From the NCBI GenBank assembly GCA_028583405.1, contig CM053248.1, positions 25,160,543-25,224,542 of the forward strand: a stretch of DNA of 64,000 bases. Reading direction: 5' to 3'. Origin of the DNA: Pogonophryne albipinna (taxonomy: Eukaryota > Chordata > Actinopteri > Perciformes > Artedidraconidae). Below, in pieces: positions 38,401 through 51,334 of this stretch. A program made the translations under genes and the position numbers. Within the stretch, counting starts at the first letter, position 1. The number at the start of each line of letters is the position of its first letter. The notes beneath the pieces are model-generated. The model saw nothing but the letters and a program-made list of their open reading frames with translations. It was not told the DNA's origin and ran no database searches.

Positions 38401-41400
38401 TTCAGAAGTCCTCCGAATCCAAATATGTGTATGGTTGGCCAATATAAGTGTTACAAGTGCCACTTACGTTTCATGAGGCAGAAAGGGAGCCATGTGATGT
38501 TTCCCAGCTGCACTCACTGATGTTTAAGTCATACTTGCCAACCTTGAGACCTCAGAAATCGGGAGCATTTCAAAACTGTTAGATTAACCTTAACATGCTT
38601 ATTGTAGTTGCGGCCTGTAGCACCATCCTTGGAAAGGGTTAGGCAGAGAGGCACACTTGCACACCACTGCTTGCTCTAACTCAACCACCAAGCTCCTGTC
38701 CTCCTGACTGTGACATGTCCATCGCCCTCTTCCATCTACGCTGCTCTTTCACTGCCGATAACATGATTAGGCCCTCAGTGCGAGTGCATGTTGGTGGAAG
38801 TGATGTTGATGTATGGCAGAAGCTGAAGTTCATTTAGTCCGCTGCCGATCTCATCTTTTATTCCCTGAGCATGATGGACGCCCCCAGGGTCAAGGGTCAG
38901 CTATGTGTGGTGCTGACCTTGGCTCAGTCTTGACCTTGGGAATTAGGGTTGGTACGGTTGGTATTAAGTCCTTTTCCTTTACCACATGACAAATGAATGG
39001 CTGTGTCATTTGGAAAAATAAAAAAAAACACACTGTGTCCACTTTGACCTCTTTGTACGGCGCTCCGGGGAAATGTAGACACGGAATCTACTCTTGGGGT
39101 ATCCGCACGGCCCCCAGCGGCCAGGGATCATGTTCCTAAATAACCTCCAGACATCCTCAGGGATTTATGGACCAACTCGGCTATAAGTACACCTCGGATC
39201 AGGGTCAACTTTGATGGGGCACAGGCGAGTATTGTGTGGTGGTGGGTCTGAATGTGTGCCTGCGCATGGGATGCATGTGTGCGCATGCTTGCGTGTGAAC
39301 ATGTGAGTGTGTTTATGCCCGTGCTAAAGTGTAATAGGTCATATCTCCGTGTGATCTGGCCAGCTAATCTAAATCTAATCTTAGCCAGCTGCACGTCCTC
39401 TGCCCCTACATCCCCATCTCCCTCTTCATTCTCCTGCTGAGGGAAAAAATTATTAAAGCTACAAATTACCAAGACCCAGAGGTTCTTCCACTGGTGCTGA
39501 TGGCAAACAGATGGCAGTGAGAGTAGGAGAGACCTCACCCTCCTCCCCTACCCCAGACCCTCGCATGAAGCACCATTTGCATTTCATGAGCCTTAATTGC
39601 GTCTGTAGCCCTCCTCCCCACCGGCTCTGCGATTTTGTGCCTGTCACCATGCACCCCTGCACCCTCGGAGGAGCTATGATAAATTAAGGTGGACCTTCTG
39701 TCTGCACCCCCTTCAATGCGTTCCAGAAATTAGAAAATATTATCTCCCAGTAGGAAAAAAGAGGGGGGTCAGGAGGTGATAGTGACATCGGGTGGAATAG
39801 GACAAGACAGGGGGAGTTTTGAAGGCATTGATGGGAAAAGTGATTGTTTTAAAAGCATGTCCTTCACCCCGTGATGGCAAAACAATGATGCGTGGAACCC
39901 CCAGACACCCATTAAGCACTAGGGTAATAATGCGTATCAGTCAATACTTGACAGATTTTCTCTTTTCGAGTCATTGTTTTGCTATTTTAACACATTTAAA
40001 ACTGTGTGCAAAATACTGATTTAAAAAGATTGCGTACAGGCAGGAGTTTATGATGTTCACTTAACTGCCAAAAGCCAGGTGGTGGTAAAATGAAATGGCT
40101 TTGACAGGATGTTTATCCGTCATCACCACTATAGTTTATGTGACAGGGACTGGACAATGCTTTCCAGACTGGTGTTGGTTCAGGATGATGTGATGAATAT
40201 GTCTTATGTCTGTCTGCTTTGTCCCACAACACGTTTGTCATCACTGTGTTTGTGTGCGTGCCATAAAGGCAGAGCTTCACTAAGTTTAGTCATTCAAAAC
40301 ACAGGTACAAAATAAAGGTACATTTGTTGGTCGAATATCCCTATTCAGAGAGAGAACCCATCTTTTATGCAATGCATTTTGATTTACTTATATAAATTAC
40401 AAATACATCGGTTGTTGACAAAAGTTTTGTTTTTACCACATTTAAGCAGTTAAAGCATTCAAGATAAGACATATAGGTAAATAAGCTTGACATTTACAAT
40501 TCTGACAAAAATCCTGTATAAAATATATGGACATAATGTAACCTAATACTTCCATAGAGGGCATTGGTCTCACCATATAGTTTACTAAGATTAGAAATAA
40601 ATCATTACATATGTAAATCCAAGTGAACACCTATCAAGGATTGTATGTAAAACAGTCCTCTTAATCATCTGCTTTAGTTGAATAGTTGTCAACTAACAGG
40701 ATTTGACCTATGAATATGGATGATGTCAAGTTGATACAGACAATTACCTTCTTCTCATGGCTGATACCTTAACAATTTAACATTTATTCTATTTCAAACA
40801 GAAGTCCATAACCTTGACAGCTGACTTGTCGGATGTTCATTTATTTGTTCTAGTACATCGAAAAACTCTATTGAAGTGTATAGACTTGCTTGTTAGGTAA
40901 TAACATTTAATTGGCTCAATGGCCAATAATGAATCTGCTCATTGGCCACCATGGGAATACTGTCTGTAATCTACATCATCTCTTCCAGATCTTTCAAAAA
41001 AATGTTTAAATCAAACGCTGCTGATGATCCAGGTTTCAAGCACAAAGGTGTTTTTGCACAACAGTTTGACCCTAATCTGCACTCCATTCCGTTCTAATTA
41101 CCAACACTGTGATGTTATCATGTTTTTGTCTGCACATATCAAATCATTTATCAAATGTAGATGAGTCATTTGTCTTCTGCCTTTACCTCTAATGATGTGT
41201 TTTGCCATAAAAGCCTTCATAATGGCTCTGGAGGAGGAGCATCCAATAGACGGACTGAAGGGTAATGCACAGTAGACAGGTTGGAGAAATCATCTCTCTC
41301 TATCACATGCATGCATACTAATGGTGAGAGTATCCACCCTAACAAACAATTTCTAGACAATGCTTAATGATCATATATAATTAATGAGGTTAATATTATC

Positions 41401-42850
41401 AGCTGAGCCCAAGGGAGACATTGAAAGTCTTATATTAGCATTTCCTTACATGAAATCAGATTGGATGGCAAAACCCACACTGGCCATTTTATATACTTAT
41501 ACTTTATACCAATTATCAGATTTGACTGTAGTACCTATATTTCACCACATAGAGGCAGTATTTGCTAACCAATTGTGATATAATAATGAAGTTGCAGTTA
41601 CTATATGCGTCCACCAGATGGCGACATTACCCCAAATATGATAATCTATCTATAAATGCATTTTATGGATTGAATTACACCTGTATACCCAACAAATTAT
41701 GGATATGATTGAAACATGGGGAAAATTAATGACCACACAGACTTTCTCAGACATTTGAAGTAACACACTCAAACATGCAGCCTAGAATGCAGTGTCCCAA
41801 TTGCACCCAGTGCTAGTATGTCAGGGGGGGGGGGGGGGGCGGTACTCTTTCAATGCTGGAGATTGATATACCTATCATCAGCTCAGTGCAGATTAACTGC
41901 TGGTTGTAGACTGACTGTCGTATTTAAAATGAATGGATATCATCGTCATTTGAGTCTTGAACAGAAAGATATTACCTCTGTGGGACATGGATTGGACATG
42001 TTTTGCATAATGTGTAGTGGTATTAAAAGACACAAAAAAGCTCCATCGTGGTTGTGAGAAACATCCTTTAATGAGTTCAGTCACATTAGCTTTGTTAACA
42101 TGAAGAGCATTTGGAAGTTTAGGTGTAAACATAGCATAGACAATTGAAAGGTTGCTTTTATAGAAAATAAAAAGGGCAGTTGTCATTAGAGACATTCTCT
42201 TCTAACTGAACCAAATAATGAACATACAACCACAGCAGACTAGCTAGTGTAAGCTCTGAATTAAATACTTTAATCCACCACAACATAGCTCGTTTTTTTT
42301 GGAAGGCTACAGTATGGTACAAGAAGATGTCAAGTGGAGGACAGACCCCTGCTTACGTATTCGAAACACGTCAAAGTCGTCTTATTTCTGATGCCATGAG
42401 AGTCTGAAACACTAGCTGCATGTTTTACATAACTGGCATCGGGTGCCAACGGCCATGCCTCTGCACCAGTATGTCTAACACAAGTCACGTATAGCATTTG
42501 CAACCAGGCAGCTTATTTGATCTCCCGTAGTATGATAGCATACTGTAAGGTGGACTTGCTTGGTTAGAAAGTACACAGGAATTTACATGCTGCGCACTGC
42601 ATTTCAACACCTTTCATCCATCAGATATTTACATGCAAAACAAATTCATAAACCACAGTTGGATCAGAATTTGATGTATATTCCCATTAACTGGCAGTTT
42701 TCTTATACCATGCTTTTTTAGCCCAGAGATGTGTGTTTTGGATTTTACAGTTTGACAGCACAACAACCTAAACAATTAAATTCTGCATGCATTATGGTTA
42801 GCGTGAAACCAGTCCCTTGTAACAGTTCAATACACAGTATTAGATCATGT
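35434..42850. other. gene-poor DNA with repeat fragments
   Basis: No exon recognised. Fragments include a small inverted-repeat element (about 37664-37885, ends GGGAGACCAGGGACAGTTGC and, reversed, GGACAGTTGTAACAG), a hAT-like end near 37960-38040 (CAGAGCCGGCCCGACCC on the minus strand), and a short MITE-like end near 38527 (TCATACTTGCCAACCTTGAG). A 16-bp poly-G tract lies at 41824-41839. Confidence 0.45.
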
Positions 42851-44207
42851 GAGAGTAGTTTTATTAAGTGAGTGTTTTTAGGCTATATTGTAATCCCTAT
42901 CTGTTATGCACAACACATGAACAGCGTTTTATACAGTAGATCATCGTGTAGACGTCAGTGGGCAGGAGTGCAGCGTGCCAAACTTCAAGTATGTGAAACA
43001 GACATTTGAATCATCACTGCAAACCCTCTCTGTCCTTTACCTTATGTTGGGTTAATACTACATATGTTTTTCTATCATCTCATATGGCTTTAACTCAGTG
43101 GCACTTCATTCTAATAATGTTAAATGTAGACTTTAAGGCTATAATGCCCCACAGTGTTATTTGTTTATGGTACTCTACTTAATAGGCAATTTGGCTTCTT
43201 CATCTGGAGACTTTATCACCCAGGTGAACATGGACATCAGAATGACAATTAAGGCAAACAAAGGTAAAATAAAGCTAATAAGAAGTATTGTTGTCTAACT
43301 TTACAAACTTACAGAATAATACTGACATTACACTTTTGATTTCTTCAGTGCACCACCTCAATTGCATTTTAAGTACAGTTATAGATGAAGAATAATGAAA
43401 TGGTCAGACACTACTGTGTGAATAGACTGTGTTCCCTCAAGAAGCAGTCCTGTATGTACAGGTGTACCTCTGTCTGATTCTTACTTTAATGAATGGCTGT
43501 TTGACTCTAAACAATTACAAAGTAACTCTGTTGTAAATGCTATCATTAATAGGAATGATAAATACATAGCACCATCTTTTGTTGAAAATAAGAAATAAAA
43601 AAAATACTGAAAATAAAAACACTGAAACTTGAAATGTCACAAAATAGAAAAAGGATCCAATCTATACTTCCTGGCTGCTACATTACCGGATGTTACCACT
43701 CTGTCTTTGTAGAGCAAGCCCATACAAAACCCTCTAACCCTTCTATTTGTATGCACTTCGGTTAATATAGCATTTTTTACTAATTCTTTGGCAGTTACCA
43801 AAACAAAAAAGGCAACAAAAAATAAAGGAAAACATGACAAAATAGCATCTAATTATTTCATCATTACAAACAAACACTGAGGCACTTAATCAGCTAAAAC
43901 AAAGCTCTTACACATATCCTTTGACAGAGCAACACAACTATGTACATATATGTAAAAAGTGTTATAAATAGGTTTTAAACCATAGATACTATATACATCT
44001 TTTAACTGAGACAGTATTGGTTGTTTTTGTGTTGGTTTGCTTGTTGATTTTTGGTATTACCCCAACTCGCTGTGATTGGGGTGAATTGGCCTGGTGGCTC
44101 CATCAGCCATTGGTACTCAGGCATCAAATCTTTAACTTCAGAGTGGAAATGATGACACTTGCAGTTTGGTAGAGGGTTACTGGGAAACACTGGGATGGAG
44201 TGATGGC
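42851..44207 (-). other. pmp22: probable pmp22 3' UTR
   Basis: No coding sequence. Minus-strand poly(A) candidates are ATTAAA near 43490 and AATAAA near 42860 (TTTATT on the plus strand), giving a 3' UTR of ~0.7 or ~1.35 kb. The gene's true end cannot be fixed without transcripts. Confidence 0.4.
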
Positions 44208-44368
44208 TCATTCTCGCTTCCTCAAGATGACATAGATGAGTCCGCTGATCAGAGCCAATGGGAAGGCCACCCACGCCAGGATGTAGGAGTACCCGAATGC
44301 CTCCGTATCCGGCACCCACTGCGGACTCATCACCGTGTAGATGATGGCTCCGCTCATCACGAACAAAC
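44208..44368 (-). CDS. pmp22: pmp22 coding exon 4 with stop
   Basis: Residues 105-157: end of segment 3, second loop, segment 4 ([20 protein letters not shown]) and the basic tail RKRE, then TGA. Acceptor TTCCTCCCCTGTAG. Confidence 0.97.
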
Positions 44369-47300
44369 CTACAGGGGAGGAAAAAGTGAGCACTTAGGAC
44401 ATAATCTCGATCAATTATCAGATCATGTTTCTCTGCAGTCTTGTGTCCTGGACCGAACCCTGTCTGGCAGAGCAGGTTTCCCAGAAGGCATCCTTCCACA
44501 ACAACACAATGGTTCATGCTTATTGATCTCAGAGCCAGCCATAGAAAGATTTTCCGGCTCTGTCCACCTCCCTGGTACGACATGACATGATGTGTTTGTC
44601 GGACCCCCACACTGCCAGCCCTTCTTGACATTTCAACTTGCACGGCTGGCAGTGTGCCGAGCGCCAGTCACTTTTGGCTGAGTGGGCACCTGGAGCCAGT
44701 CAAGGCCCACTATAGAGAGCCAACCTGGGATGTTGGAAAGGGCTGCCAAGAGGGGACACAATGGGCTGGCAGTGGAGCCACTCTCTGGCCAAAGGGCATG
44801 GAGAACAATGGACAATTAAACCATTAGCTACTGGCTCAGACTTCATCTAATTCTCTGCCACAGTAGATGCAGTGTTATCATCTGCTTCTGTTTTTTTTTG
44901 AAGGAGGAGGATTTGTTGGAGTGCAGTATGTTGAAGGCTACTCAAGTCAAGTCTTACTGTTCCAATTAGAGTAATGTTGAAACTGTATTTAGTGAATTGT
45001 AAAGTGGCTGAGAACTCATGTGTACAACTTCTCAAATGTGAGTTTTTTTATGTTATTGACAATTGAATGCCTTTGGGTTCAGGACTGTTGGTCGAACAAA
45101 ACAACTCATTTGAAGATGTCACTTGGAATCTGGGATATGGCCATTATGATATTTTGTTTCCCAAGCTGTAGTCATACCAGATTCAACATAAATCTCTTTG
45201 GACATTTTGTGTTGACACTAGCTAATATAATATCCATCTGATATTCCTTCATTTGGGGAGAAGACGTTAAAGGGAGAATTGAACTTACTGGCAAGGATCT
45301 GGAAGGTTCCAGTGAGGAAGAAGCGTCCGCCCTTCTGCAAAGTGAAGAGCTGGCAGAAGAAGAGCAGGAGAGAAATGCAGCTGAAGATGATGGACAAGAT
45401 CATGAGAGCCTGGACTGCCTGAATCCATTCTGCAGGAGAGAGGAAGAGTGTTGTCAATAATTGATACACAATCATCATTATCCAAAGCATCAATATACCT
45501 ACATTAAAATTGTCCTAAGGAGCGCATGAGAATGGAAGGCTCGTATAAAAAACTAAACGCCAAAGCCTGCTGGTTTTGTCCCTGCTGAATTGAAGCATCC
45601 TCTGAAAGTAATGTTGACTTCTGGGAATGTGTAATGGATCAATAACAATGAAACCTAGGTATCTTGTTCCTAAAAGCTCCGTGCTACCCTCACAGCAGGA
45701 CCTCTGACTGAATGTACCATCGATCGGCACTGCTAGTTCTCCGCTATAAGCCCATTAACCCATTAGACACCTGTATTGATGGGGGAGACCATCTACATGT
45801 GCTATCTTTGGAGTGTGTGTTTGTGCTACAATCGTGCCAGGAAACCAACGTTTTCCAAGCAGGGTCTATCACTTGTCTGAGGGTCATCCATGGTGCCTTG
45901 TTGTCCTCTTTGGTTTCCTTGGCATTTACTTTTACTCCTCTGTATCTATCTAACTCTTCTCTTTTTTGGTATCTGCTACTACTGTCATGGTTTTCTGGCA
46001 TAAAAAGCTGCCATGTCACAAGATATTGAACAACAAACAACTGCCTCAATGTGGTTATGCGTTGGCGTCTAGCATTAGCAATTATTCCAGACAAGCCCTA
46101 TAAAAAGAGCGGTTTTATTATATCCATTTGTATGCACGCCACTGCTGATCTCTGACATCCATATTGGATGTGATTGCTTCAACATTCTCAAGCATCTTTG
46201 GTTTATCGATCCTTTTGCATTATGTTAATCACAGGCGTGTGGTGGTTTAATGGGGGGCACTTACAACATGTTGTAAAAAAAAAGGCATGATGGATGATTT
46301 ATTACCGCTCATGTTACAAAAATAATGATTAATGAATGATACGGCTGTGTGATATAATGACTTACACTAACCACATTCTCACATTGTAAGCTTAAATGAA
46401 AACATGTAATATCCCTGAATGTGTCTATCTGTTCACATTTATAAAGAATCATGCAGTTTTCCTAGAAAAAAAAGAACTGCGTTATAGATTTAAAAGGAAA
46501 CAAGATCTTGAATGATGGCACAGCGTTACCAGGATGGAGTCAGGTTACCAGAAATAACAGCGCTATAATATGTCCTGATGATCATTGGCTCGAGGGGGGA
46601 TGAGATATGGGAGGAAATATGACACGCTGCAAATCTCCATCCACAAAATGCAGCCAGCACAAATACCACACCGGGGCAACAATTAGATTCCCTTCTAATG
46701 ATGCTGTTTTCAGATGTTACATAATACTGGGTAATAACACTGTGAGAAATGGGTGAAATGTTCCATCTCTGCCTCTATGAATAGTGCTCACCTATAAATA
46801 CCGACAATCCATCACTGCTCTCCGATAAACAGACATCTTGTTGTCCTTCCTTCCTTCACTGACCACTAGTAGGAAACAGTGACATGGGGCATTTCCTAAC
46901 AAGGGGCGCGGTTCAGGACTCACTGAATATCACTGATAAGCAAGTCTGACTCATATTAAAAAAATGTACTTGAACGCCATGGTGTTGTTATTGTGTTGTT
47001 ATTACAATGCAGACACTTAGTTCTTCTACTCAAGCGTTTTACTGTAATACCAAACAGGAAACAAACTGTTGATGGTTTCTGCATTCTATTCTGAGGCCCT
47101 ACACACCACTATGCCGCACAGCTCAACAACAAACCACTGTAGTATTTACTTCACTATGTTTATGTATAGTTGAACTGCATGGAAGCAGAAGAGATTCTTC
47201 CTCAATTTCTAATTTTAGAAGGAGTACATTCTATGAAGTAATTTTCCTGGCTGTACGGAAGTGATATTTTAACTGGGCATGTGATAACTGTGACATGTGC

Positions 47301-48881
47301 ATCTCTCACCTTGGCATCATCAAAAGTAAATGGAGCCAATATTTTAGTAACCAAGGCACCTCACTATGATGATTATGATTCACTTCAGAAGGAACTTGAC
47401 AGCTCAGCAAAGCTTCAGAAAGCTCTATTGAACGCAGGTTTGGCCGCCACATCAGGATAGAGTCCACTATCTTCCATCTCCCAAAGCCAAAGTGCAGACC
47501 CAGACCTGCGGGGCCTTCTTGAACAAACACTGTGCGTCAGTGCAAATAATGGAAGCAAGTCAAACAAACTGGCCGTGCCATGAAACTACCTGGCAGGCGC
47601 TGCTGCCCCTGACAAAACACACACTGGCTGAGCACGGCTCATTCTAGACAAATGACATCACCTAAATGCAGCCAGTACCTCCTGCACCACTGTGACGGCA
47701 CATTTAGTAGCAAAACATACAGCTGCCAAACAGTGATCTCACGTTTATGCTTAATAATACATTTTAGGAGAATGAAAATGTTATTAGGTAAGGGTTTTAA
47801 AAAAAGAGTTGAATCTTATGCCATCTAATTCAAAAATGAATTAAATAAATATGTAACCCTACAGCTGCTGCCTTAGATTGTCCCAATGATCCCTGCAAAC
47901 TAACACTGGACACTATGATCTGACACTGGGTGGGACCCACCGTCAGAATGCTATGTTCTGAATGAGGTAGTCCAAGGTCTCCCTGCTTTCAAAGACTCTG
48001 TCACAGGCATGCCGACGCACACACGTACATACATAGATGTAAAACTTTAAATACTCTCTGCAGCCCCACCCTGATCCTCCACAACTCCCAGGCTCCTGTA
48101 ACTATGGACTCCCAACACGGGACCTGAATATGGACATCACCCCACGACTATTTATACAGTGGCAGCCTATCAGCTAGCACTTGAACACAGCACTGGCACA
48201 TTCTCTGCCCTAGATGGCGCCAGAGTCCCATAGGAGCTGTGACACACCCACATCATCAACATGGCAAATGTTGTTTTTCAGCAAGTCATTTTTACAAATG
48301 TACCATTTGGATGGTTTAAACTGGTTTCAGTGCTATTAGGGGAGACTATTTTGCTCAAAGTAAACTTGAAGGGTGACTTATCAGTGGGAAACAAATCTTG
48401 AGATGTTTTGTAACAATAGTTGGCCTAAAGGAAAATAGTCAAATGAGTCTTACCTCCAGCTGATCCTGGATCACAGTGGGATCCCACACTGATAGTAGAG
48501 CAGTTTTGCCAGAGGTCTGAGGTGCTAGTTTCACCTGATATCCATACCTGTTGTCAAAAGCATACAACTTGATTAGTTATGTGTGTAGAGCGTCAGAAAA
48601 AATATATGCCATATTCAAAGACACCACTATAAAGTGTGGGAGGCAAACAATCTATTAACCTGTATTTATTTCTGATGGTTTTACATTTCAGTAAGCTTCA
48701 ACACTGATTCTGCAGCATATGTGTTTTCGTATATTCATCTTTAATCCTTACAATTGCATCTGAACAAAAAAGGGGGGGAAAGCAAAATAACAGTTTTACT
48801 CACGCTGACAATTGTTGACACAAACAGGAGAACCAGGCCAGCAATGTGCAGGAGGACGATTCCCAGGAGTAGGAGCAGCAT
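44208..48881 (-). CDS. pmp22: peripheral myelin protein 22 (PMP22), 4 coding exons, 157 aa
   Basis: PMP22 is a four-pass membrane glycoprotein of compact myelin and epithelial junctions, in the PMP22/EMP/claudin superfamily. The coding exons are 48881-48804, 48547-48454, 45429-45289 and 44368-44208. Junctions are all GT-AG, phases 0, 1 and 1. The joined protein has 157 residues, close to the 160 of mammalian PMP22. Membrane segments lie at about 2-30, 65-91, 96-119 and 134-156. The first extracellular loop has the LWQNCS motif with the N-glycosylation site at N41 and the two Cys of the superfamily. The C-terminus ends VILRKRE as in other vertebrates. Start: the ATG sits 13 bp inside an exon after a good acceptor (TTACTGCCCAG). 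The next gene upstream on the same strand is tekt3, as I recall from human. Teleosts usually have two pmp22 copies; I cannot tell which this is. Confidence 0.97.
45289..45429 (-). CDS. pmp22: pmp22 coding exon 3
   Basis: Completes E58 and encodes residues 59-104: end of loop 1, membrane segment 2 ([20 protein letters not shown]) and most of segment 3. Acceptor CTCTCCTGCAG, donor GTAAGT. Confidence 0.96.
45430..48453 (-). other. pmp22: pmp22 intron 3
   Basis: A 3.0-kb intron with no recognised gene or complete element; the largest of the pmp22 introns. Introns 2 (48548-48803) and 4 (44369-45288) are also featureless. Confidence 0.6.
48454..48547 (-). CDS. pmp22: pmp22 coding exon 2
   Basis: 31 codons plus one base, the first extracellular loop (VWISG...LWQNCS...), with acceptor TTGACAACAG and donor GTAAGA. 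It has no start codon of its own and is too short to show as a good ORF. Confidence 0.93.
48804..48881 (-). CDS. pmp22: pmp22 coding exon 1
   Basis: 26 codons, the first membrane segment ending STIVS before the donor GTGAGT (phase 0). The exon's 5' border with UTR is at 48894. Confidence 0.96.
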
Positions 48882-48926
48882 CTTTTCAGGCGGTCTGGGC
48901 AGTAATGAGAAGAGGAGACGGTCTCT

Positions 48927-49165
<239 letters not shown>

Positions 49166-49762
49166 AGACATGGGACATGGGTGTGTCGCTGCAGCACGTT
49201 AAACACTGACAGCCTTTTTGAAGAAACTTCTCTGGATGTTTCACGTTTATACAGCATGTCAATTACCAATAAACATATCACCATTTAAAAAAAAAAAGTA
49301 ATTGTTGGTCATCTGGAAAGTTTGATTTACGTTTAGCTCATTTTAAGGATCACATTTGTTGTTTTTATCTATAATATTCTTAAAAGTTTGATTATTTTGA
49401 ATTGCGGTGATTTTTCATGTTTTAAGTTCTGTTCTTTTACGATTTGTCTGAAATTGACGGTTTATCTACTCATGGAAAGAAAATGAGTAATAAGAAGTCG
49501 ATCTCATAATTGTATAACAAAGCAATGAAGAACCACTTTAAAGAAGGTAACACAGTAGAACAATATTCAGTGCATTTATCGAATAAAATAATTTCTAAAC
49601 GACCAAATAAGCTTATTTTCTGCGATGACAGCCCAATCATCCAGTCTGTGCGCGCAATGGAGCGTCGGGTGTCCCAGCGAAAGGCGCGTTCCCTTCTTTA
49701 ATCCGCCAGGACTGACTGAGTGCAGCTGAATACAAGGAAGTTAGGAAAAAAGGTCCACTTAC

Positions 49763-49885
49763 TTTGAGCGGCGAGCTTGTATTTCCACAAAAAAAAGGGG
49801 TTTAGGCTTACAACAAGCAAAAGCACGTCTTCACAAACGAGTCCAACAGCGGTAGTTCCTCAGTCCTAAAAGTTGCTCTCAGACT
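49763..49885 (-). other. pmp22: pmp22 untranslated exon 1
   Basis: The donor CTCAAA|GTAAGTGG (exon ends at 49763) is a strong match and splices to the acceptor at 48894/48895. The 5' limit is inferred from the TATA-like box about 30 bp further upstream. Vertebrate PMP22 genes also begin with a non-coding exon, often with alternatives. Confidence 0.55.
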
Positions 49886-49909
49886 ATTGATGCCAGTACT
49901 GACGTTCTG

Positions 49910-49917
49910 TTATAAAG
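49910..49917 (-). promoter_or_regulatory. pmp22: TATA-like box of the pmp22 promoter
   Basis: TTTATAAC on the minus strand, 25-30 bp upstream of the inferred transcript start. A half CRE (TGACGTAG, minus strand) lies about 45 bp further upstream. Confidence 0.5.
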
Positions 49918-51235
49918 TGTCTCATTATGGGAGAACAACGCCCTGCGTGCGTCGCTACGTCATGGAGTGACCCTCTGGTGCACGGCCAGGGTTCCCAATA
50001 TAGATGCGCCATGCGCAATAGCGCATGGGTTGCCTTAGTTACTAACTTTCTGTATATGTAGTGACCCGACTGTTCATTGTTAAGCTGTCATGGTAACTAA
50101 AACAGCTGTCTGCTTTCTAGTATTTATTCCTGTTCTCTTTGACGGAAACACTTTAGAATAGTGCACTGTACTGGGGAATTCCTTTTTTTTGCTGCTCAGT
50201 TCATGTTAAATATGAATATTTCCATATAGATATTATTCAGAATAATATCAAAAATAAATGTAAACATTTTAGAGAATCATATAGTGGTTTTTAAAGCACT
50301 CTAACAGCTTGATTTCGACCGTTATATTTTTGCTTGTCATTCAAGATTAGCTATTTTAGCAAAACAAGCATTGGCATGCATTTGATTGCATGTATCTCAC
50401 AGTATAGAATACAAAATCTTGGACTTCTTCCAAGATGCAATATTTCTCTGTAAACGTAGCTTCTCGTTGCCCTGGCAATTAGAAACAAAAACATTGTTGT
50501 GGTGTGGGTCTTCTCCCTCTGGTAGTCATCTAGTCGGCTTCGTGACTCACAGTATGTGTCGAAGTGTGGATGGGTATGCCTCGGACAGATAGCATCTGGG
50601 GCTCTCCTCTGTTTGACATGACTAATTTGCAGTGGGAGTGAGATACCGTTCTACCCTGACCTGGGACTGCAGCCCCTGTTGTTAATGTGTACAAAAAAGT
50701 ATCCTCTGAGGTTAGTCCTATACATATGGTTGGTGTTGCAATCAAAGGAATTCCAGGGAAATGTATGCAGGCAGGACAGGGAGTGGTCAAAAGTGTAAAT
50801 ATTTGAAAGTATGAATCTACTACCTTATCTTTTCAAGGGTTAAGAGATACAAAAATCACCTGCTGTAAACAAAAAATTATGTTGGTGATAACTTGTTGTT
50901 GGGCTTCTTCATTCTTTAGCATTTTTGAAAATACACTATAATTTTCATTGGGTCATAATAAAACTGGACTTATCAAGGTCATCGAAATGCAAGCTCCTTC
51001 ACTGATTGCATACTCTTCACAGCAAAAATACTGGGCTTCCTCGATGTTGCAGATAACATACGCTTTATATGCATTAGCCGGCTGGTAGAGAGGAGCTTAA
51101 GAGCTGTCCGCCTTCAGATAACCCCTGTCAACATCCACTCTCTCTATTCTTCACCACTTAGCTCACACTTCCTGGATGCCTCTGCATGTGTTTCTCACAC
51201 TCACATGAGAACAGAGGCCTTTCTGCTGGGCTCGT

Positions 51236-51236
<1 letters not shown>
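49918..51236. other. non-coding DNA upstream of pmp22
   Basis: No exon recognised. Likely holds proximal regulatory sequence of pmp22. Confidence 0.5.

Positions 51237-51332
<96 letters not shown>
51237..51332. repeat. (CA)n microsatellite, 48 units
   Basis: 96 bp of perfect CA. Confidence 0.97.

Positions 51333-51334
<2 letters not shown>

Noticed and set aside
38257..38520. Short frame with several Cys and His (KCYKCHLRF...SCTH), at first sight zinc-finger-like
   Set aside because: Spacing fits no known finger, there is no second copy, and the region carries repeat ends on both sides.
41824..41839. Poly-G tract as a G-quadruplex regulatory element
   Set aside because: A single homopolymer of uncertain length with no promoter nearby; more likely slippage.
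44166..44585. 139-codon plus-strand frame over pmp22
   Set aside because: Antisense of the last pmp22 exon and neighbouring intron.
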